Positions 9,801-12,479 of a stretch of DNA of 12,479 nucleotides are shown one piece after another. Source of the DNA: an uncultured Bacteroidales bacterium (GTDB lineage: Bacteria; Bacteroidota; Bacteroidia; Bacteroidales; Paludibacteraceae); assembly GCA_900321775.1 (NCBI GenBank), contig ONXE01000038.1, positions 1 to 12,479 of the forward strand. The letters run 5' to 3'. Both the position numbers and the translations under genes were made by a program. The notes beneath the pieces are model-generated. The model made no database searches. It had not been told where the DNA came from and worked only from the letters and a program-made list of their open reading frames with translations. Positions within the stretch are counted from its first letter, which is position 1, and every line of letters starts with the position of its first letter.

Positions 9801-10590
9801 ACGCGCCTCTGACGCCATCTCGCTCAACCTGGAAGGTAGCGTCCTTTCCGATGAGCAACGTTCTGTCACCATCTACGGTAAATGCTGGAGCAGCATCTCG
9901 TATCTGCTGGATGAGCCGATGACCGTACGCGAAGCGTTGGCTGACTACTACAGCCACGCCTCCGTGGGCGATGTCATCAAGTCGAAGGAAGCCGTAGCTG
10001 TCTTCTCCGAAAACGGCCGCTGGGAAGGCTCGCTCCAGACCCTACGCCCGGGGGGTGGTTACCTGTTCCGCCGTCAGGCCGCAGGCGACGTGACGATGCG
10101 TTACATCCCGTCGTCTTCGCAGAGCCCTGAACGTCGTAGAGTGAAAGCGTCGGACAATCTCTTCACCAACCCCGACGCCTCCACCAACATGACCATGGTC
10201 GCGAAAATAGCACCTATTGGCCCAATTAGGCCAATTACCGTCTACGTCAACGACGAACTCGCCGGCATCGCTACGCCGCAAATCGTCGACGGCGACACGC
10301 TCTACTTCCTGACCATCCAGTCCGACAAGGCAGGTACGCTGCGCTTCGAGTTGGACGGCGAGCCCCTCGCTCCTATAGTCCGTAGTTCCGTGACTCCGTC
10401 ATTCCGTGATTCCGTGACTCCGTCCATCCGTTACTCCGAGAACGAGCACCACGGCACTGTCGAAGAACCCGTTCTACTGAGCCCGGCGGAAGACCAGAAA
10501 CCGCAAAAGATTCTGGACAATGGCATACTTTATATCCTCATGCCCGACGGCACCCGTTTCGACGCCACCGGCAAAAAATTTAATAACTAA
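892..10590 (+). CDS. Giant secreted multidomain surface protein, adhesin-like (3232 aa)
   Basis: Residues 1-23 are a Sec signal peptide (basic MKR, hydrophobic IVSLLLAWIG, cleavage after AKA). Approximate architecture: an unrecognised N-terminal region, 24-300; fibronectin-III-like segments near 320-450 and 755-840; two carboxypeptidase-regulatory/SdrD-B-like domains at 847-930 (GKISGRVSYTNG) and 940-1030, with a partial third (VRLTGRLVGG) near 1036; a long Gly- and Tyr-rich beta region at 1395-1690 including HTGEMDDIYIGAVQNLYYG; a Cys-containing beta region at about 1880-2105; an SbsA-type Ig-like segment near 2110-2155 (LKLRFNEPI); two LamG-like jelly-roll domains at about 2160-2350 and 2372-2520; a second Ig-like part ending VEDLNGNPMASPVSWVAFVD near 2665; a BACON-like segment at 2670-2768 (LPDWLSVSEASGSM); a secreted-protein module at 2770-2880; two related GW modules at 2900-2983 and 2992-3070; then a low-complexity linker and the tail KILDNGILYILMPDG. 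No catalytic motif is evident. LamG and BACON folds often bind glycans, so a surface or matrix adhesin role is the best inference. The C-terminus lacks an obvious LPXTG motif or classical T9SS type A domain. Confidence 0.8.
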   Translation: MKRLTYMIVSLLLAWIGVKTAKANDYLEQQSHYTVMSMGEGVLRFYIPVWVYGSANDYYLWGSDNFNGSHDSYVWYQMTEGSDQNVHRIASVAGVQRGQNTATHDIGEGYMYVHSGSAIIRSTYDGQQLVLNTDDRTHWKQNAIRLKRKNDDGHKYITYITFDWYPPASLSGKKFKWGMSAAIYKQSSGNESYYKYWSWPEIYTGGDIPQTPQLYEPYLYTMDANGTTGYGCAAVQYVVFQDPISYHTSLNPIEVETSDRSGTIVIPTKDSVQRFVSAKFQTYKNRTAGTRQSLNSNAVHIPAYHRVYALKGTEALDAQQRATGEVNLQWEIHNPTAQDIIKGDVFEVQRAFKADFSDAQTIGVLPYTEDSAVYHYTDNPMQAMREAEAASDTVTKSYSQSGRYYTYDENGDRVNTFECTLTSNKLIRPGRTIYYRVRRASSSMWGWAHDFAQQDSVVKNNYLAPLAEVQQNYTKDADFDTNRKVHFNLKIAHQAINVTLEPQDQCSFTTQLVNNATLVELYLDPNTSSAMESKIQNFTYELTYNRPETDTYVFKTYTFTRLNEKKQHLIPTDSRDFKLTVRYNGERIVDSTVPPARVGNSYRFRITSDNNGWLSRNDTRSNQLTDSINQAWSGALDNDAIRAELYGNIQAELNRLYPTGTTYCNWDNGARLWLKRTLIETGETMETPIPNDSVKLNSDGSWNVHVTDIADRACVHYRYEVRLDQTNSTLKVLDPASLNPKVIHGPDLYFNTVAKIENLKATQGTDRYGVLLTWTPGHGGVDSFRIDRREQGAANYDSLTTVTVTDYRDAHTATDKRYDYRVTSRYSCQGTSTSDVATCTGWRSPYGKISGRVSYTNGMGCAGVTVTLTGEGMSGLTAVTDATGAFVFDTLRYGQGKTYTVTPTSTYATFHYNNTNVGSTTVTLSEDNPVAEGLAFENISSVRLSGRVLYENTTIPVRDACLKLDGQVVSSGNTVYKTDGSGNFTIQVPKNHAFTLQVFKPGHTFAGDGFVYIDGSSTLRLENALDGVHVYDQTKVRLTGRLVGGQNQADKVLGFGLSTNNLGDDLQLVLELEGDNISQIVHDSKDPTLDTIRATVKQQAIAPGDTVVTGTTQVIYSKKRIIIRPDQQTGEYCADLYPVKYKITQATARGYSTLYAGGKTSETLDLLPVATDTVRFHYNNHEVTANAVYSITYHNPVTITCTQLKYGMEVAYYGEESMERQSIDNTKATVLLAEVQPDGNCSYLFGHPVFNTGSYSFRATAHEEYFYNNDPSSIRYEEVRVKNGKLKVYNGLHEARNTQIQTIRMDANGEALFTIPVDYVSFIKTGESALRPLNLSVEYEGDYIEHQAFRAYVMGNKAKGSDFVTSTTANIVLLDVLRDPPGSNSSAYVESGTTYKYNYSSEVKFQFGLNVNFGYGTSANMTMGTYAGAGGGVYTGYLVNVNTINTVAVPIQSTYYHKHSASYTFGLTDRIETEADHAHTGEMDDIYIGAVQNLYYGLTDAVKPIDSLTYQAFAPMFADGTMQVVDSGREANGERWYLVIGLEREVGTYMSSTFAYTHDFIENTLIPKLKRDRDALLLTLDSLTIQTMADTQNKVFYWSKVSPEDDDFASEGSYRQLRPTNSTKEQADEVAGYNRAIAGWVGVMIQNEKEKINAIHGYGRNNVGTWSVSGGSQVSHSEVYEYANTYSDYVDYPGASANLGQDLIATLQKAFGKTVLDMIRKVASSVSNNEELPYLLTAETMESKWVFELTPILNLDIHRDPSNSETHTRKAGFTLRPNEYGYMDVSVYRALKQEGFNHEADSTLAYIGQENTNYKYGSFVYYLNGGASRCPWEPADSTHYYTPKVPLGNGTLNLENQKIDIDVHERSNVPVDKPAVFNLTMTNEGQQEFGGGQEGIDFLLNLEEGSNPKGAKIYIDGMPLTGDGRTIRLYRGQIINKTMEVYAGQGYDFENISLTLKSPCDRYNRAKCTFSVHYMPVSCEVNIAAPHDKWTMNTLSPQDSAGYYLPVLIDGFDVNYKGFDHIELQYKLSKQSDDGWVNLCSYYADDSLYEAASGTKAKISGGRIENIRFYGERDPIEQEYDLRAVSFCRHGNGYISRTSAVRSGVKDTRVPRVFGAAQPADAILGVGNDLKLRFNEPIAGNYLDEDNNFQIVGMTNATGITTGTSLHFENAVEIKAETKVARSLTNKSFTIDMLVRPKDDRTMGSLFYTATPAVDYAVQMTCNNGRLALFLINETNAYMFITEENSLPSGVFSRAIAVYDNDKKNVQFYVGTQPVPMAENGADTLPADFTLHGSAPFVFGGELDADMLEARVWSKALTQDEIAATHMKYLTGYERDLMAYYRMDEGRGSELTDRANGATLYCTGTSWNYRKGISVALKANEQLKLDGNLLGRSSAYDESIMLWFKTSGQDGHIFSAGRTDDKHGTLLAMENGRLMLHSDSTQWPVGDGFANGEWHHVVLTVNRTMNNAAVFVNGQLMQSFSASLLGGVSGAMYLGGGGFVGGIDDVTFFEQALPKYMVEGFDNLSPAGDEMGLFGYLPFEQSVENDNGIIELVFSPNDQRQFRDGNGHIITKQVPLITDRLVDGLPVDKDRIPEVADKRSYAPTRNRGMLTKMHFDWAFNEDELLIHLNMEDREINKQTIYLTVRDVEDLNGNPMASPVSWVAFVDRNALKWSQRTLRVSSDYDDTEAFYALVDIVNTSGRRHQFTIESLPDWLSVSEASGSMSALEEKQIRLNFASNLPVGVYNDQIYVTDEDGLSEPLIIEYTVNARCPWGDINPGAYDNSMSLRGQVLLGKRDGSKSYDTDSKDIISVFCDGEMVGKAENAFDGKANKSYVYLTIYGNAEMTGKLLSFKLWQKSTGKILALTPSTVQRYQNNAMRGYAPNEPVQLTVNPDAASQQIALNKGWNWISWNLAPTDNSLGSLLTYEQGFRNGDIVKSPSGRQFSAFNVTDATAGWVGTLDKMDHQHMFMVRASDAISLNLEGSVLSDEQRSVTIYGKCWSSISYLLDEPMTVREALADYYSHASVGDVIKSKEAVAVFSENGRWEGSLQTLRPGGGYLFRRQAAGDVTMRYIPSSSQSPERRRVKASDNLFTNPDASTNMTMVAKIAPIGPIRPITVYVNDELAGIATPQIVDGDTLYFLTIQSDKAGTLRFELDGEPLAPIVRSSVTPSFRDSVTPSIRYSENEHHGTVEEPVLLSPAEDQKPQKILDNGILYILMPDGTRFDATGKKFNN
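9589..10110 (+). repeat. Two-copy GW module in the giant protein
   Basis: Two diverged copies lie side by side in the coding sequence. Copy 1 begins LNKGWNWISWNL and has NGDIVKSPSG, GWVGTLDKM and MFMVRAS. Copy 2 begins IYGKCWSSISYLL and has VGDVIKSKEA, RWEGSLQTL and GGYLFRRQA. The shared order is GxxW.SI/IS, then GD(I/V)(I/V)KS, then W.G(T/S)L, then an aromatic strand. I recall similar modules near the C-termini of Bacteroidetes secreted proteins but have no family name for them. Confidence 0.6.
10216..10235. repeat. Short perfect inverted repeat inside the giant gene
   Basis: ATTGGCC (10216-10222) and GGCCAAT (10229-10235) flank CAATTA. The tract encodes a Pro/Ile-rich stretch (APIGPIRPI) and uses ATA and AGG codons in surroundings that otherwise rarely use them. 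It resembles a small inserted low-complexity unit. Confidence 0.5.
10380..10435 (+). repeat. Seven tandem 8-nt units, CCGTNNNT, near the 3' end of the giant gene
   Basis: Units start at 10380, 10388, 10396, 10404, 10412, 10420 and 10428: CCGTAGTT, CCGTGACT, CCGTCATT, CCGTGATT, CCGTGACT, CCGTCCAT and CCGTTACT. Because 8 is not a multiple of 3, the encoded peptide repeats every three units (SVTPSFRD, SVTPSIRY). Gain or loss of one unit would shift the frame ahead of the C-terminal tail. Confidence 0.85.
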
Positions 10591-10602
10591 ATAACGACAC
10601 AT

Positions 10603-11292
10603 ATGAAACAACGTTTTTTGATCGTATCATTACTACTACTGAGCATCTCGTTTGCTTGGGCAGACGACCCTCGGAGGCATGTGATTACATATACAGATGC
10701 AGAAATAAATGCGAATCCTAATCAGTATTGGAAATCATTTAGTCCGTCCTTTCCGGTAACTATCCCTCAACTGGGAGCAGAAGGAAACCCCGATAACATT
10801 GGAGTGTATGTTGGTCAGTACTATGATACTCCTGCTCCAACCCTTGTGATGACGTTAATAAATGGCAATGGTTCGGTGAATATATCCGATGGCTATGGTG
10901 TTTTAATCAAATCGACAGGTCCCGGCTCCATTACTTTAACAGAAACAAGCCAAACGAATTATTATAATGGAGTAAATATCCTTTTAGGATCAGGTGATGC
11001 AGGCAGTTCTCCAAGCGCATATGGAGAAAAATATATTATGGTTTTACACAAAGTAGACCAGTGTTTTGTGAGCTATACCGGTAATGCAATGATTCCTGCT
11101 AACAAGGCCTTTTTTACAATAACTCCATATGGCCAAGTCCCCTCTATTCGTATCGTTGAAGAGCCTGCTGTTGTTACGGCTCTTGACAACTGCGCACAAG
11201 AAGCGAAGAGCGTGAAGATTCTTCGCGATGGCCAACTCTACATCATCCGTGATGGCATCACCTATGACCTCATGGGAAGAACCATAAGATAA
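10603..11292 (+). CDS. Secreted 229-aa protein sharing its C-terminal tail with the giant protein
   Basis: The start ATG lies 12 bases after the giant gene's stop, so co-transcription is likely. Residues 1-20 form a signal peptide (MKQRF, then IVSLLLLSISF, cleavage after AWA). The body is rich in Gly, Ser, Thr and Tyr and looks beta-stranded. The segment YIMVLHKVDQCFVSYTGNAM followed by IPANKAFFTI fits a pattern I know from other Bacteroidales secreted proteins (a VL strand, an F-x-x-x-x-G strand, then anKAy). The C-terminus, KILRDGQLYIIRDGITYDLM with a final GRTIR, aligns with the giant protein's KILDNGILYILMPDG end. The middle of the gene is visibly AT-rich: 18 G/C among bases 10681-10740, against 32 of 60 at 9301-9360 in the giant gene. 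This suggests a different origin or different constraint. The function is unknown. A secreted partner of the giant protein is an inference. Confidence 0.75.
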   Translation: MKQRFLIVSLLLLSISFAWADDPRRHVITYTDAEINANPNQYWKSFSPSFPVTIPQLGAEGNPDNIGVYVGQYYDTPAPTLVMTLINGNGSVNISDGYGVLIKSTGPGSITLTETSQTNYYNGVNILLGSGDAGSSPSAYGEKYIMVLHKVDQCFVSYTGNAMIPANKAFFTITPYGQVPSIRIVEEPAVVTALDNCAQEAKSVKILRDGQLYIIRDGITYDLMGRTIR

Positions 11293-11313
11293 CCATAACA
11301 TCACCATAAGATT
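11281..11313 (+). repeat. Three tandem 11-nt units across a stop codon
   Basis: ACCATAAGATA (11281-11291), ACCATAACATC (11292-11302) and ACCATAAGATT (11303-11313) follow each other without a gap. They span the last codons and stop (11290-11292) of the preceding gene and end directly before the ATG of the next one. Unit number therefore sets the intergenic spacing. Confidence 0.75.
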
Positions 11314-11481
11314 ATGAGACAAGCATATATATCCCCTGCTATGCAGGTAATTCAGATTAACCGCAACGACATCCTTACGAACAGTGATCCGCAAACGCTT
11401 TCTGTGTATTTTAGCGATGAGAAAGCAATCAATGACGTCTCTATCATCGGCGCACCCAACCGACTCCGCGATTACGAATAA
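11314..11481 (+). CDS. Small 55-aa protein of the Y-x-x-P-x-M-x-V type
   Basis: The frame begins MRQAYISPAMQVIQINRNDI, continues with LTNSDPQTLSVYF and ends in NRLRDYE before TAA. It starts 21 bases after the upstream stop and ends 25 bases before the next gene, filling the gap between two genes on the same strand, which supports it as real. It has no signal peptide. I recall many unannotated Bacteroidales small proteins of the form M-K-K-x-Y-x-x-P-x-(M/I)-x-V followed by a short ILT-S segment, often next to secreted-protein genes. Their role is not known to me. It could be a processed peptide or a short regulatory or partner protein. Confidence 0.6.
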   Translation: MRQAYISPAMQVIQINRNDILTNSDPQTLSVYFSDEKAINDVSIIGAPNRLRDYE

Positions 11482-11506
11482 TTGAATAACAAAATCAACA
11501 AACAAT

Positions 11507-11971
11507 ATGAAAAGCAAACTTTTCACCCTCATCACTTGCGCTGTGATGCTCATTGCCGCAGGCTGCAAGGACAAACCCAAAGAGCCGGAATCTATCATCG
11601 GCACAACGGAGCGTCCCACGTGGACCAATCCCGAGGACTACGACATGAGTTCGTCTATGACTGCTATCGTCCAAGTGGACATGTCCCTTACCTATACGGC
11701 CGAGCAACTCGCCGCTGCGAACTATGCGCAGACCTCCGACGACCTGCTGGCGGCGTTCTCCGGCGACCAGTGCCTCGGTGTGGCCGAACAGGTGGACGGA
11801 CTCTTCTTCCTCTACATCACCGCTCCGGAAGAAGGCAGTAACGTAACCATCAAACACTATTCGTCCGTACTGAAGAACATCTTCACCGCTCAACCTGTGG
11901 CTTTCCGCAACGACACGCAACTTGGCACCGTCAGCGAGCCTTATTTGCCCGCCTGGACCGTCGTCAAATAG
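11507..11971 (+). CDS. Single-domain lipoprotein resembling a module of the giant protein
   Basis: The 154-aa product starts with a lipoprotein signal peptide (MKSKLFTLITCAVMLIAAGC, lipidated Cys 20), so the mature protein should be membrane-anchored, probably to the outer membrane. Residues about 38-150 form one domain. It aligns by eye with giant-protein residues about 2770-2880. WTNPEDYDMSSSMTAIVQV here matches WGDINPGAYDNSMSLRGQV there, DDLLAAFSGDQCLGVAE matches KDIISVFCDGEMVGKAE, and FFLYIT matches YVYLTI. This AF-x-GD-x-C-x-G-x-A type module is known to me from Bacteroidetes secreted proteins, where it often precedes GW modules like those in the giant protein. The gene follows the 55-aa gene by 25 bases with no promoter, so it is likely the last intact gene of the operon. 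A docking or periplasm-facing partner role is inference. Confidence 0.75.
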   Translation: MKSKLFTLITCAVMLIAAGCKDKPKEPESIIGTTERPTWTNPEDYDMSSSMTAIVQVDMSLTYTAEQLAAANYAQTSDDLLAAFSGDQCLGVAEQVDGLFFLYITAPEEGSNVTIKHYSSVLKNIFTAQPVAFRNDTQLGTVSEPYLPAWTVVK

Positions 11972-11988
11972 TACCGCCTCAAGAGTCA

Positions 11989-12345
11989 ATGAACGACAGC
12001 ATCCGACAAATCGATCTGAGCGACTTCGTCCTGTTCGGAGGAGGCTTCATGGGCGAGAGTTACAACCACAGGCACAACCCCGACATCATGCTCAAGTTGT
12101 ACTCGCCTGAGCGGGCCGACTGGGCTATCCGGGAGCACGAATGTGCCATGCAAGCCTATGCCTCCGGCATCCCCACGCCCGAGCCATGGAGGCATGTAAG
12201 ACGCTGGGAATCGACATCGGCGAGCTCCGCTACGGCTATCCCCATTTCGACCTGTCCGTTTTTCTGATGACCGTCAAATACTCGCCCGAGGGCCGGGTTC
12301 GCGAACTCTATCACATGGATAAAAACACCGTTATGTCCTTTTCGT
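11989..12345 (+). pseudogene. Phosphotransferase (APH-like kinase) remnant with the catalytic core deleted
   Basis: From ATG 11989, 17 bases after the lipoprotein stop, the frame reads MNDSIRQIDLSDF, then GGGFMGESYNHRHNPDIMLK and LY, then AYASGIPTPEP. This is the N-lobe of the aminoglycoside-phosphotransferase-like family, with a Gly-rich loop and the ATP-binding Lys of IMLKLY. Near 12186 the family resemblance jumps to another frame that reads GIDIGELRYGYPHFDLSVF, then YSPEGRVRELYHMDKNT, the C-terminal part containing the metal-binding D of I-D-x-G. The intervening segment with the expected H-G-D catalytic motif is absent, so an internal deletion with a frame change is likely. The original frame ends at TGA 12265-12267. 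Kinase-like sequence fades near 12330-12345. Confidence 0.65.
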
Positions 12346-12478
12346 TTTTGCCGCGGTCCAGTTTGTTGGGCTCGCGGTACTCTACTTTACGGCCAAACAT
12401 GTCGCAGAAGATCAGTAACCATTGTGTAAACGTTGGTGGTCGTTTCTGGAACACTTTTTTGCACCTAAAGATAGCAAG
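12311..12478 (-). CDS. Possible C-terminal fragment of a minus-strand gene, unidentified
   Basis: On the minus strand a frame is open from the window edge to TGA at 12313-12311 and encodes 55 residues, including RPPTFTQWLLIFCDMFGRKV and EYREPNKLDRGKNEKDI. The composition looks protein-like, with helical and basic segments, and the frame ends just inside the kinase remnant. It may be the end of a mobile-element gene that interrupted the kinase. I do not recognise a family. The plus strand is also open here, so the frame could be chance. Confidence 0.35.
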   Translation of the reverse strand, partial: LAIFRCKKVFQKRPPTFTQWLLIFCDMFGRKVEYREPNKLDRGKNEKDITVFLSM

Positions 12479-12479
12479 A

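Noticed and set aside
11044..11628. Minus-strand 194-codon frame crossing three small genes
   Set aside because: It runs across the stop codons and gaps of three plus-strand genes that have signal peptides or family motifs. It has no promoter or recognisable domain.
10603..11971. A separate promoter for the small genes
   Set aside because: The gaps are 12, 21 and 25 bases, and none contains a TAnnTTTG with a TTTG at the right distance.
1..12479. tRNA, rRNA, CRISPR array or intact insertion sequence
   Set aside because: I saw no cloverleaf-like or rRNA-like sequence, no regularly spaced identical repeats with unique spacers, and no transposase-like protein. The 8-nt and 11-nt repeats are contiguous tandem tracts.

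Overview
The window looks like chromosomal DNA of a member of the Bacteroidales (Prevotella/Bacteroides-like). All three promoters I can read follow the Bacteroidetes pattern TTTG / TAnnTTTG(CA). Ribosome-binding sites are weak or absent. The proteins are of Bacteroidetes surface types: a giant signal-peptide protein with carboxypeptidase-regulatory-like, LamG-like and BACON-like segments, a short lipoprotein, and an ORF6N-domain protein.

Left edge (1-785): the first 44 codons of an unidentified gene point leftward. A divergent promoter drives a short ORF6N-domain gene that stops just after the family's Y-A-F-T-E motif, where an imperfect palindrome of the kind I associate with REP-type elements begins. 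A strong intrinsic terminator (748-785) closes this unit.

Centre (806-10590): a near-consensus promoter and a hairpin close to the probable transcript start precede one gene of 3232 codons. Its product is a secreted, all-beta mosaic. Its last 150 codons hold two low-complexity DNA tracts, including seven 8-nt units (CCGTNNNT), and it ends in a short G-x-LYI tail.

Right part (10603-11971): three small genes follow on the same strand with gaps of 12 to 25 bases and no visible promoter, so they are probably co-transcribed with the giant gene. They encode a 229-aa secreted protein with the same kind of tail as the giant protein, a 55-aa peptide of the M-x-x-x-Y-x-x-P-x-M-x-V type, and a 154-aa lipoprotein whose single domain resembles one module of the giant protein. 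The shared tail and shared module suggest that this is a functional surface set: giant adhesin-like protein, small secreted partner and lipid-anchored partner. That is an inference.

Right edge (11989-12479): a phosphotransferase (APH-like kinase) gene reduced to its N-lobe start and C-terminal end, with the catalytic core missing, runs into sequence that is open on the minus strand and may belong to another gene or an inserted element. I see no tRNA, rRNA, CRISPR array or intact transposase gene.
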